Positions 1-9,818 of a DNA stretch of 64,000 bases are shown one piece after another. This stretch comes from Odontesthes bonariensis (taxonomy: Eukaryota > Chordata > Actinopteri > Atheriniformes > Atherinopsidae): NCBI RefSeq assembly GCF_027942865.1, contig NC_134526.1, forward strand, positions 6,575,284 through 6,639,283, read 5' to 3'. Under the pieces are notes generated by a model that searched no databases, was not told where the DNA came from, and worked only from the letters and a program-made list of their open reading frames with translations. Numbering within the stretch: the first letter of the stretch is position 1; every line of letters begins with the position of its first letter. A program made the position numbers and the translations under genes.

Positions 1-7
1 TGTTATT

Positions 8-220
8 ATGTCCACAGAGTCCCAGAACATTTCTGATTACACTGATCTGCGCACGGTGCATGTTCAGACTCCTGAGGTCTGCTCATCCTCTCTCACTGGA
101 ACCACGAGGAGTAAAAGGTTTGACGCAGTCCAGGAAACAGAAATGGATCAAAGTACCAGCATGTTCCTTCTAAATTTTAACCCTATCATAATCAACATTA
201 GCTTACTGAATGCCATTTAA
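8..220 (+). other. Possible terminal exon (partial) of an unidentified gene
   Basis: An open frame follows an acceptor-like AG near position 15. It reads through a Ser/Thr-rich, tail-like peptide (…DYTDLRTVHVQTPEVCSSS…) and stops at 218-220. Nothing in it matches a family I recognise. The AT-rich, ORF-free stretch that follows, with AATAAA-type signals near 1438 and 1588, would fit a long 3' UTR, so this could be the last exon of a plus-strand gene lying left of the window. A second frame is open over most of the same stretch, so the coding claim is weak. Confidence 0.2.
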
Positions 221-1620
221 CATACTCTGCTGTTTACCTGTTGTAAAGTTGAAAAGATTAAAAAAAAAAAAACACGTATTTTAAATTCTTTAGCTTCAAG
301 CAACACTTTTCCAGTATGAGTAAACAAAAAAAAAAAAAAAGTGATTATTGATATTACCTTTATTTTAGATACAGATAACTGAGGCATACTGAGATCTTAG
401 AATGAATATGATATATTTTCATATTTTGCTGGTTCGTTTTGGTGGAAATGCATGTTTTGAATATCTTGCTTTTATCGTACACGGAGAGCTGCACAATTTG
501 TGGAACCATGATGGTTGTTTTGGTGTAGTTTATTGAATTTGCACAAGGTAATCTGTATCTTGTAATTCATTTAGGAGCTTTGTCACACACACACACACAC
601 ACAAAAAAAAAGTGTACAGCATTAATATCCAGTAACCTCAATTGTTCAAAACACATGGAGTTTCGGAAGGTGAATTTGATCGTGTGTGTGATGAGTACCA
701 ACATGTGGTCGATCAGATTTAGGCCGGGGTCTTTTCTGGATCTGTCTGGAGGAAAAAGGTGGTCCAAGTTACACTGAAACACCTTTTAGTGCCTAACGGT
801 TATATACCTGGAATGTTCTTGATATAGTCTTCTCTGCATCAGTGTACATTTGTACATACTGGCTCGATGTATTTTGCTGTCAGATGTTTTAACAGGCCGC
901 AGATGTTCGGGGGCCGACCAGATGTTTGCACCGTACGATGTTGTTTTGTTTTATTTTTGGTCAATGTGCAGGGAATATCTTTATGGTGGTGTTCGGTAAA
1001 AGAGTTGACATGCAGCGGCAAGCAAAAAAATGTGGGATTGGGTCGATCTGGTTGAGCAAAAGCAGATAAAAACCATTTGATCAGAGGCTGCATGGACCGT
1101 TTTTGCCCGTGTTTACATGTGTGCGTCCGTCTGTCGTCTTTACATAAACGTGTGGTACGTTTGTTCTAGATTCATTTGCATCGTTGCTTTTTCACCTGCA
1201 GCTCTCTTTTAGTTTCCAACAAGACAAATGAGTAACAAATCTAACTGCAAGGCACAAAATATTACGTCTAAAAGAAAGACAGAGACAGAGAGATGTTTAT
1301 CAGCCATCATTTTCTTTTGTTTTGTGAATCCAGCAGTAAACTGCAGGGCGTCTTTTTGCTTTCAGCCCAAACTAATAGTGTATCTGTTGTAGAGGTTTTA
1401 ATGTGTCAATGTCGTGCACAAGTGTCATTATGTTCGAAATAAATGTTCTCGATAGGAATTCACGATGGCGTAACGGTTGAGTTAACTACCCCCGTGTGGT
1501 GAACGTTTTCATTAAATCTGATGTTTTAAGGATGTTTGATCGTACGTGACCTCTTGTCCAGACTGTACTGAGGAATGCAGTGTCCAAAATAAATCTCTCT
1601 GAAAATCTAATGTCCCATTG
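221..1620 (+). other. Non-coding stretch, 3'-UTR-like, with CA microsatellite and polyA-type signals
   Basis: No convincing exon is visible. The stretch holds A-runs, a short (CA)n tract at about 583-602, and AATAAA hexamers at about 1438 and 1588. These suggest the 3' UTR of a gene entering from the left, but that is inference. Confidence 0.3.
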
Positions 1621-1804
1621 TGTCATTATGTAACCGTACTGGGAAGTTGGGATTTCAGTTACATCTGTAGAATGTCCAATTCAAAAAAATGAAATTTAAT
1701 ACCTTTATACAAGAGCCAAGAAGACAACAAATTCAATTTACTTCAAAGCAACAATACATTTAATATTACAAAAGTTTACTTCTTTAGAAGGACGCCTTTG
1801 TTCG

Positions 1805-2010
1805 GTGCAATCTGTTGGTTTCCTTAGCTAGGAAATTGTTTTTGAATTGGCTCTATGTGAATGAATTGGATTATTTTATAAATAATTATGATTACAATGA
1901 ATTTAATTCCAATTGGCTAAAATTGGACTTTATTATTTAAGTGCCTTGAGATGACATTTGTTGTATTTAACGTTATGGAAATAAAAATTAATTGAATTGA
2001 ATTGAATTGA
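1805..2010 (+). repeat. 3' tail of an L2-like non-LTR retrotransposon
   Basis: The sequence ends in the teleost LINE tail pattern: 'gtgccttgagatgac', then 'ttgttgtatttaa', then AATAAAAATT and tandem ATTGA units. The preceding 150 bases resemble the usual 3' UTR of these elements. It is 5'-truncated, with no reverse-transcriptase frame left. Confidence 0.6.
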
Positions 2011-2381
2011 AATACATCGGCACATATAATCTTATAAACGCTGAAATCTTTCATTTATTCAGGAATACCAAAAACTGTGGACAACCAAAAGTGCCACTGA
2101 ATTCTCTTGATATTAAAGCGTCGGTGAAAACAGGCATTAATTAGCATGTTTTTTTCTAACAGAATAGACACAAAGTAGTTCAATATATGTCGGGGAAAAG
2201 AATAAATCAATATAGTAGCTTTGAAGATAAGTTAATAAACTGATGAATAAATTAATGATATGATTCTGAAGTTTATATAAAGCAGGAAATAAATAACTGA
2301 CCCTGTAAACTAAATTAAGGATTCAGTTGGTTATCTGGTAAATCAGAAAAGGTAAGTGGTGTTTTTTTTATTTTCCTAATC

Positions 2382-2725
2382 ATGTCACGATCTGTGTTTG
2401 TTTTTCTGTTTATTCTCTGGTTTCCAGTTAGTTCAGACTTGCCATTTCCTCACCTTCCCTCACTCTCCCCACAGTATTTAGTCTCCCAGTTCCCTTCATT
2501 CTTTGTCAGATCCTCCGTTAACATACACATGGTTTTCCCTGGCTTTCCTTGTTACTTACAGTCTAGTTTTTGTTATTTTTCTTTAGGTGTTTGTTGTTTT
2601 TGCTACTCCGGGGTTGCTGTATTTTTTTTTTTTTTTTTTGTTCTTTAATAAACAGACTTTAAGTTTCCTCCTGGTGTCTGATCTGGGTCCTCCTTTGCCT
2701 CCACCTCCACACCGTGACAAATCCG
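2382..2725 (+). repeat. Probable retroelement 3' end
   Basis: A T-rich, repetitive stretch carries 'aataaacagactttaag' and ends in 'tgggtcctcctttgcctcc…caccgtgaca'. That pattern resembles the 3' ends of dispersed teleost retroelements. No protein frame is recognisable. The family is unassigned and the call rests on tail style only. Confidence 0.3.
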
Positions 2726-3282
2726 TGTTTAGTTATTCACGGTCGTGTGAAAAAGAAAGTGCACCCTTTTTCAACTCAAAGGTTTTACATAACAAGATAT
2801 AATAAAACACATCTGTTCCCATAACCTCAGATTAACCCCTAAATGCTTCAATAGCCGGCAGCTGGCCTAGCAACCCAGATTAAAAAAGAGCCGGGATGCT
2901 GTGTAAAATGTTAATAAATCGTGTGTTCACATTTGGCTTCTTCTCTGCATGATAGAGCTTTAGCCTGCATTTGTCTTACAGTTTTACATTGTGGAACATT
3001 ATTCCACAGACGTGTTTTTTTTGCAGATTGCTGAACCTCTGCTCATCTTTACTTCTGAGGAACTCTACCTCTCTGAGGTGCTCCCTTTATACCAGTTGCC
3101 GTTTAACCTAATTAGTGGTAACCTATTCCTTAACTCTTCCAGCCTTTTGTTGCCCCAGGCTAAACTTTTTTAGACGTGTGGCTGCCACGGTGCCATCGTG
3201 AGATATCTCATCTTCAGCTTTTGATATGTTTTCTCGTTTGTTCTGTTGTGAGATTTATGAGATTTCAGACCGTTACATTCTG

Positions 3283-3430
3283 TCTTGTTAGAAGGTTCCT
3301 GGTTGGAGTCCCGGCTGGGGGAGTTTGCATGTTCTTCCTGTGCATGTGGGGGTTTTCTCCGGCTTCCTCCCACTGTCCGAACTCATGCATGTTGGTGATG
3401 ATAAACTGACCCGAGGAGTGATTGTGTGAA
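3283..3430 (+). repeat. SINE-like dispersed repeat fragment
   Basis: The block holds the common fish repeat wording 'gttcctggttggagtcccg', 'gtttgcatgttctt', 'tgggggttttctccgg', 'cttcctcccactgtcc'. The 'ggttggagtcc' resembles a Pol III B box, so it is probably the body of a tRNA-derived SINE. It is truncated on both sides. Confidence 0.5.
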
Positions 3431-3664
3431 ATCTTCTGGCTCCAATCAAAATTAAGTGAAAACAACTGGGGTTTTTTTCACGGTTGCTATGGCTACTAGT
3501 CTCGTCTGCAGGGAATGGCTTGGGATGCAGAGCTGAAGCAAATGTTTCCTTTTTTAGAATTTCACACTTTTCTCACTAGATTCTGCTATAGATTCCAAAC
3601 TTAATCACATTTTAACCACTGATTTTATCTTATTGTTCTTATTTCTTTCTTTTTTGTTTAAATT

Positions 3665-3770
3665 TTAAATCGTGCTTTTTATTTCTACTGTTTTAATGTC
3701 TCTGTAAAGCACTTTGAATCACCTTGTTGTTGAATTGGGCTATACAAATAAACTTGCCTTGCCTATAGAT
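3665..3770 (+). repeat. L2-like LINE 3' tail
   Basis: It contains 'tctgtaaagcactttgaatc', 'ttgttgttgaattgggc', 'tatacaaataaa' and a short 'cttgccttgcc' terminal tandem. This is the standard 3' end of teleost L2/Rex-type LINEs. Only the tail remains. Confidence 0.6.
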
Positions 3771-5527
3771 GGGTTTCTCATTGCAGAGGCGCATGCTCAA
3801 CCTGGCCGAGCACCTAAACAAAGACCACGAGGTAGTGAATTCTACCAGTCGCCCAAAAATATGGATGTAAATTAGTCAAAATTCCAAGAGGATCAGAGTC
3901 CTTTGCAGAGAGCAGAGGAAGGTTGAGGATCCAGGGCAGTAAAAGTGTCACCACTGCTCAGTTTGTATCAAAAATGGCATGACTCTATTCTCATGTTATA
4001 AGACTACATAATATATATGCAGATTTGTCTTTATTGTAACACTCAGTGACATTCTCAGTAATGTGTATCAGACCACGCACTTACTCACTTAGAAATATGA
4101 CAGCTGGCTCATTTTGGGATTGATGACCTTGTCTTCTTGAACTGTACCATTTAAATCAATAAATCTGTCATCACGGACAGCTCTAAATGTCTCTATGCTT
4201 TGAATAGTCATGATAAAATGCAATAAATCAAATATAATAACGTTAACACTGACAGTTAACGGTTTACAGTGTCATTTCTGTTAAATGTGGCAGTTTGTAA
4301 AATATAACTTGTCATTAGAATCATTAATGTTGCTGATTATATCAAATAAGAGCAGATTAATAAAAAACAGGTAGGAGGGATTCAGAAATATTGGCAGCTC
4401 ACATTTTCCACAAGTCTTTCTTCAGCTCTGTATGGGTATAGAATGAATTACTGAACTATGAAGTAGCATTTTATCATTATTTCATTATAATGTCAAGAAG
4501 AAGTTTGAAATGATGAAGATATATCCAGTAATGTTTGCGCACAAGAACTCCAGTCTGAAGGAAACGTGTCAAACAAGTGGGCTGAAATACAGATTAGCTT
4601 CAGGGCCTTTAGCCACACAGATCTTTTTCATTCTGTTCTTTAAAGGCAAATATTTACGAGTATTATCATGCATTTAACATGCGTGCACAGTATCATAGAA
4701 AACTCGACAAAGTACCTTTAAGTAAAAGCAGTGAATCCTCAATCATTTCTAAATGAAGCCAAAAACATAAATAATCAGCATGAGCAGGAGACGTTGCTTT
4801 CCTTCCTTGTCATTTATTATTCATCAACTGTCATTGAAGGCAAAGGTTTTAATGTCTAAACATTGTCATTGCACATTCCACTCTTAAAATGTTTAGTCCG
4901 GTGTTGTTTCAGTTAAATTACCTAATAATAAAAGTGGCAATAAGACGGATTAGAGTAGCACAGTGTGAAATATACACAAAACTAAAGGAGCACGCTCGAG
5001 GAGTGTATTGTCCCGTGTCAAGCCCCTATTATCCTGACTGAACACCCGAGTAAAGAGGTTGCGTGTCTCAACTGACCTTCAGCTCTTAATCGGATTGGCT
5101 GACACAGGTGGATTGTTAACCTGAGTCTAATTCCCTTCATAAGGAGCTCTTGTCCTGACTTCTTCTCAATTAACTTAATGAGCGAATCGAGCATGCTGGC
5201 ACGCTGCCAGGCAGGAGAGAGTAAACAGGTCGGTCACGTAAAGGCTGGCAGACAAAGACTCAAGGTGGCAGGCGGACGAGTCATGACACAAGACTAAAAA
5301 TCACCGGAACAGACTTTAGGAACGACATGGTTTGGAAAAAGCTCCTCCATTGGATAGCATCTAAAACCCAGCAGCAACACTCATACAAAGAAAAAAATGT
5401 CAAGTCAAGTAAAATACTGTTCGGCTGGTTGCCAAAACAAGACCACAAAGAGAGAAACGCAGCTCAAACAGACAAGCAGACAGTTAAAATGACAACAGAT
5501 AACGAAACAGTCTATAAACCACGTGTA
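3771..5527. other. Intergenic, downstream of rcvrn
   Basis: No exon is recognisable. A TTTATT at 4813-4818 (AATAAA on the minus strand) is a possible but distant polyA signal for rcvrn. The rest is low-complexity, AT-rich sequence with no clear repeat family. Confidence 0.3.
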
Positions 5528-6644
5528 TTATTGTTTCTTCTCTTTCAGTTTGTCTTTGATTTTCTGGGGTTCGTCGTATTGTATCAAGCGCAGGATGTCC
5601 TTGTTGTCCATCACGCCCTGAATGAATTCTCCCTCTGAGATTTTATCTGCGAATCAGCAAAAAGAGCAGGAGTGAAATCTCTCTCTGTCAAAGCTAAAGA
5701 TGAAAGTGTGAAATGCGAGGGAGATAGCAAAGTTTAGATTACCGTTTTCCTTCTTCCCGAAAAAGTCCCAGATTTTTTCAGCCCTCTTCTCCGGTGTGTT
5801 TTCATCGTCGGGGAGGTTCTCCTGGTCTTCAGTAGGGATCATGTTGAATATTGACTACAATGAAGAACATGTTTTTAAGATGAATGATAAGCTATTAGCT
5901 TAAAAAGAGAGCGAGTAGGATTTAAAGTTTGGCATCAAACATAGAAGAAGGCACAGGAAAATAACCCAGAGTAAACAGAAGTCTATTTATCAGGTGAATA
6001 TGCAACACATTTGTTAAATATAGCCTTTTAAATATGACCTAATAAGTCTTCTGCATCATAAACTCAGATTTTTCGTGGCAGAACTCGAAGTAAAAGTAAT
6101 AAACGAGAAGAAAAATGATCTGTGAAGCAGAAGATGGATTAAACACAATCTCAGCATCTGTTATCTTAAATGTTTAGACACGTCGTGGAAGGTTTTTGAA
6201 TAAAAGCAAAGTGATGGAGAAACATATGCTTCTGATATGACAATAAGAATAAAGTACAAGTACCCTAACGATCTCTTGGATTTCACTTTTGCTGATGGTT
6301 CCGTTGCCGTCGACGTCATACAGGGCGAAGGCCCACTCCAGCTTCTGCAGAGTCTTTCCTCCAGAGGTGAGGTGCAGCGCAACAATGTACTCCTTAAAGT
6401 CCAAAGTGCCGTCTGCGTTGGTGTCAAAACTCCTGAACACGTGCCGTGCGTATGCCGAGGGGTCTGCACCTGGGAAGAAGCTGGCGTAGATGCCTTCAAA
6501 CTGCTCCTTGGAGATCTTCCCCGATGGGCATTCTTTCAGGAAAGACTGGTACCAGGTGCAGAGCTCGGTCTCTGAATATTTGGTGTTGGATTTCAGGTCG
6601 TCCAGGAGTTCCTTTGACAAAGCGCTGCTCTTCGAATTCCCCAT
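5528..6644 (-). CDS. rcvrn: Recoverin (3 coding exons)
   Basis: Coding exons on the minus strand: 6644-6264, 5854-5743 and 5646-5528. They join in phase to 203 aa (family about 202). Recoverin is a myristoylated calcium sensor that inhibits rhodopsin kinase in photoreceptors. The N-terminus MGNSKS with Gly2 fits myristoylation. EF1 carries the disabling Cys-Pro pair at 39-40. EF2 (D74-E85, DTNADGTLDFKE) and EF3 (D110-E121, DVDGNGTISKSE) have full calcium-ligand sets. EF4 (about 160-171, GKKENDKISEGE) is degenerate, as in known recoverins. The C-terminus is Lys-rich. The start is the only ATG giving the myristoylation motif. Introns are GT-AG. In exon 1 the frame runs on past the donor into intron sequence. 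A visinin-type paralogue is possible, but the PDDENTPEKRAEKIW segment matches recoverin closely. Confidence 0.95.
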
Positions 6645-6988
6645 CCTTCTCTGGAATAGATGGAAATCTCTGCCCGTCTTCTTCCTGTCCTGCGTTCGAG
6701 GTTAAAACTTCTGCAGAGCTTGTTGGCGCTTCTCTGCCTCGCTGCTAAACGAGATTATGGTCATCACTAACTAAATCCAGACAGCTGCCTTTAAGAGGAT
6801 AACCGCGTCACAGAGTTGTGACACCTTTCTGAACAGCATGTTTAAATACTGGAAGTTCAAAGGCTCCGCATATAGAATTCTTTTGCATAATTATCTCTTA
6901 TGGAGATAATGAAAATCATCAGGTTCTTTCAAGCTCTAAAAGTTAAACTAGCTAAATACAACCTCACATGAACACAAAACTAAGTACA
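6645..6988 (-). promoter_or_regulatory. Upstream region of rcvrn
   Basis: This lies 5' of the recoverin start on the minus strand. It holds the presumed 5' UTR and proximal promoter. No TATA box or photoreceptor (CRX-type) element could be placed with confidence by eye. Confidence 0.25.
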
Positions 6989-7417
6989 CACTGGAAAAAA
7001 TGCCCCTCCAAAAATAAGTTAAAAAAACAAAACAAATACAAGACTTTTTGCTTGAAATAAGCAAAAAGTCTTGTCAAAATCTGCCAATGGAACTAGGGAA
7101 AATCGGCTTTTCAAGATTTCTTGAAATAAAATGTGATATTTGGACTTTTGAGATAAAAGTTATCTTGAAATTAGCTTAAAAACCTCTTCAAATGTAAAGA
7201 AAAAAGCTTGTTTCATATGATATGTGACTCAAAACAATTTGTTTTCAAGACTTTTTTCATTTAACAAGATATTCCAGATGTATTGTCTTCCAACCAGTCC
7301 CTATATCTGGCTGAAATAGTACTTGTTAGGCAGTTGTGTCTTATATTAAGTGTAATGAGATATTTTGACTAGAAATGAGACAAATAGACTTGGTAAGACT
7401 TAGATTTTTTTCCAGTG
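6989..7417. mobile_element. MITE with CACTGGAAAAAA terminal inverted repeats
   Basis: The left end reads CACTGGAAAAAATG and the right end ATTTTTTTCCAGTG, near-perfect inverted repeats about 430 bp apart. The interior is AT-rich, with the internal hairpin 'aagactttttgcttgaaa…gcaaaaagtctt' at about 7041-7075. It has no coding capacity and must have been moved in trans. It abuts the decayed Tc1 copy to its right. The superfamily was not settled because no clear target duplication is visible. Confidence 0.65.
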
Positions 7418-8400
7418 CAGACCCTGACAATCTCGGCCCACTCTTCTCTCCAGCTCATTGAGGTTTGCAGCTCTGGTTTCTGCACAGCTCTCTGAAGGTC
7501 CCAGCACAGCATCTCAGTCAGGCTGAGGTCTGGACTCTGACTGGACCGTTGCAACACCTTGATTCTTCTCTTCTTCACACATTCTGCTGCAGATCTGCTG
7601 CTGTGTTTGGGATCTTTGTCCTGTTGATGAGCCAGTTTCAGCCCAGCTTCAGCTGTCGGACAGACGGCCTCACATCTGACTCTAGAACACTTTGGGATCC
7701 AGAGGAGTTCATGATGGACTCAGTGGCTGCGAGGTGCCCAGGTCCTGTGGCTGCAGAACCAGCCCAGATCATCAGCCCTCCACCACCGTGCTTGACAGCT
7801 GGTGTGAGGTGTTTGTGCTGATATGCTGTGTTTGGTTTCCTCCAAACGTGCTGCTGTGCATCATGAGCAAACATCTCCACTTTGGTCTGCTCTGTCCAAA
7901 GGACATTGTTCCAGAAGTCTTGTGGTTTGTTCAGATGCAGCTTTGCAAACCTAAGCTGTGCTGCCATGTTCTTTTTAGAGAGAAGAGGCTTTCTCCTGCA
8001 GCCCTTCCACACAAGCCACACCTGTTCAGCCTGTTTCTAACTGTGCTGTCATGACCTTTAACCTTTAACATGCTAACTGAGGCCTGCAGAGTCTGAGATG
8101 TAGCTCTTGGGTTTTTGACCTTGGGGTGACCTTGCTGGGACGTCCACTCCTGGGAAGATTGACAGCTGTCCTGAATGTTTTCCACTTGTGAATAATCTTT
8201 CTCTCTGTAGAACGATGGACTCCAGATAGTTTGGAAATGGCCTTATAACCCTTCCCAGGTCAATGGGCAGCAACAGCTGCTGATGTCTTTCCTCCTTGGC
8301 ATCGTGTTAACACACACCTGAATGCTGCAGAACTTCTGCTTTTATAGAGCTGCTCACACTCACTGATGATCAGTTAATCAGAGCATTTGATTAGCAGCAC
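7418..8400 (-). pseudogene. Decayed Tc1/mariner transposon (transposase remnant)
   Basis: On the minus strand, broken frames carry Tc1 transposase hallmarks: LSKKNMAAQLRFAKLHLNK, DFWNNVLWTEQTKVEMF (the second catalytic Asp region is altered, with EQT where DET is usual), TAYQHKHLTPAVKHGGG, and nearer the 3' end a KVLQRSSQSPDLSLTEML segment. At least two frameshifts separate these blocks, so no functional enzyme is encoded. The N-terminal HTH region is partial. Its 3' boundary coincides with the neighbouring MITE, so one element probably interrupted or replaced the other. The 5' terminal repeat was not located. Confidence 0.85.
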
Positions 8401-8460
8401 CTGGCTGCTACTTACCATCTTAATACCAATATAAGCAATAGGGCTGACAAAATCTAACAG

Positions 8461-9214
8461 TCAGAATAAAAGATGTTGGCAGGAAAGTCTCTTATAACTT
8501 CAGTCAGTCCTAAAGAAAATAGGCTTTAAAAGCCTTGGAACAATGGTATGTGACATTAAATGGTTTAATTTGCAGGTGTCCCCCACAAAAATAAGGACTT
8601 GGCAAAGTCTTTTTGCTGCATTCTGGGGGAATTATTTATATAATTCATAGACCTGCGTAGACTCAACTCTAATCTACAACATTACTGCGACCTTCCATCG
8701 TGATATGTTTTGTTTTTTCTATTTGTTTGGGATAAATACATGTCAAGCTAAACCTTAAAAATAAGGGGCTTTTTCGGTCAACATGTTATGCAACATGTTT
8801 GTTGCTAAAAGTTAAAACAAGGGCAGCGAGGGATGGAGAGGCGGTCGACTCAACTTTAGGGGTCGTTGCGCAGCCCCCTGTTAAGTCGACTGCTCGTCAA
8901 CAATGAAATTAGATTATCTGCATCTTCACTGTAATAATCTCTGGCCAGATTACAAGACCATCTGCTGCAGCAATGCCAAAACCACAGGGAGTGAAGGTAA
9001 TTAAAGAAACAGGATGAGAGTGAGGCCTGAAGGTCAACAAATAAAGATGCAAGCTCATGTTCATCATTTCTGTCAAATAAAAGACAAAAAAATGTCTACA
9101 AAAAAGCTCTGCGTTATATGGGAGGAGGATACGTCTACAAAAAGGAATAAATGATGACATGGTTGTCTCTATAAGTACTGAGACAGATAAGACTTAAGTT
9201 TTATAGATCACAGT
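8461..9214. other. Intergenic stretch with one GC-rich imperfect hairpin
   Basis: No gene is seen. At 8841-8893 the arms GCGGTCGACTCAAC…GGGG and CCCCCTGTTAAGTCGACTGC pair imperfectly over about 20 bases around an 11-base loop. Its function is unknown; it could be the remnant of a small foldback element. Confidence 0.35.
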
Positions 9215-9818
9215 ACACTGAAAAAAACAACTCATAAGATTTACTTAAAGGGATAATAATTGATCTAAAGTGCATTTTACGCCGGATTATCCCTTTAAAA
9301 AACCCTTTGTAAGTATTTGCACTAAAATGATTTAAGTAATATTTAATGCTGCAATATCAAGTAAATGTTACCATAAAACATCACAGTTTTGAAGATATTA
9401 AGTAACATTTACTTAATTACATCTAAGTTTTAAGTTATATTTATTTAAACAAATTAAGTAAAGTCTACTTGTTTTTCATAGGCAGAACATCATTTTACTA
9501 AAAAATCTTAAGTAAAGTTTATATATCTGTAGTATTTGCTGTTATGAAGTAACTTAGTAGATTTTAACGATACACTTTCAGAGTAAAGTTTATGTAGTAT
9601 TTCCAGGTTTATGTACATACAACTATTAAACATTTAAATTGTACGAGGAAACCTAATTAAAACTTACTCTTCCCCCATAATTCATGTATTACGTTAATAA
9701 AATGTTTAATTTTACTTAAGAAGCTCTAGTTCTTACTGAATCTTAAAAATACAAGGCAGAAATTATGAAAGTTACTCTAATAGAGTTTACCTCACCAAAA
9801 AGTCACTTTTTTCAGTGT
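9215..9818. mobile_element. MITE with ACACTGAAAAAA terminal inverted repeats
   Basis: The left end ACACTGAAAAAAAC mirrors the right end TTTTTTCAGTGT across about 600 bp. The interior is rich in 'aagtaa' and 'ttactt' motifs repeated in both orientations, typical of a foldback-prone non-autonomous DNA element. A smaller TTAA-bounded element lies inside it at 9249-9294. There is no transposase frame. Confidence 0.6.
9249..9294. mobile_element. 46-bp TTAA-flanked mini inverted-repeat insert
   Basis: TTAA at 9245-9248 and TTAA at 9295-9298 flank AGGGATAAT…ATTATCCCT. The ends match the AGGGATA termini of the larger TTAA elements elsewhere in this window, so this looks like an extreme deletion derivative nested in another MITE. 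Confidence 0.55.

Noticed and set aside
8-220. Assignment of the left-edge frame to glp2r or gas7 because of human neighbours
   Set aside because: The peptide does not resemble the C-termini I recall for either, so no name was given.
3271-3430. Reading the 'ggttggagtcccggctggg' block as a tRNA gene
   Set aside because: Only a B-box-like word is present; the rest matches a dispersed fish repeat.
6237-6748. Plus-strand frames opposite recoverin exon 1
   Set aside because: Antisense shadows of the rcvrn coding exon.
7465-8054. Plus-strand frames of 118-120 codons
   Set aside because: Antisense shadows of the decayed Tc1 transposase on the minus strand.
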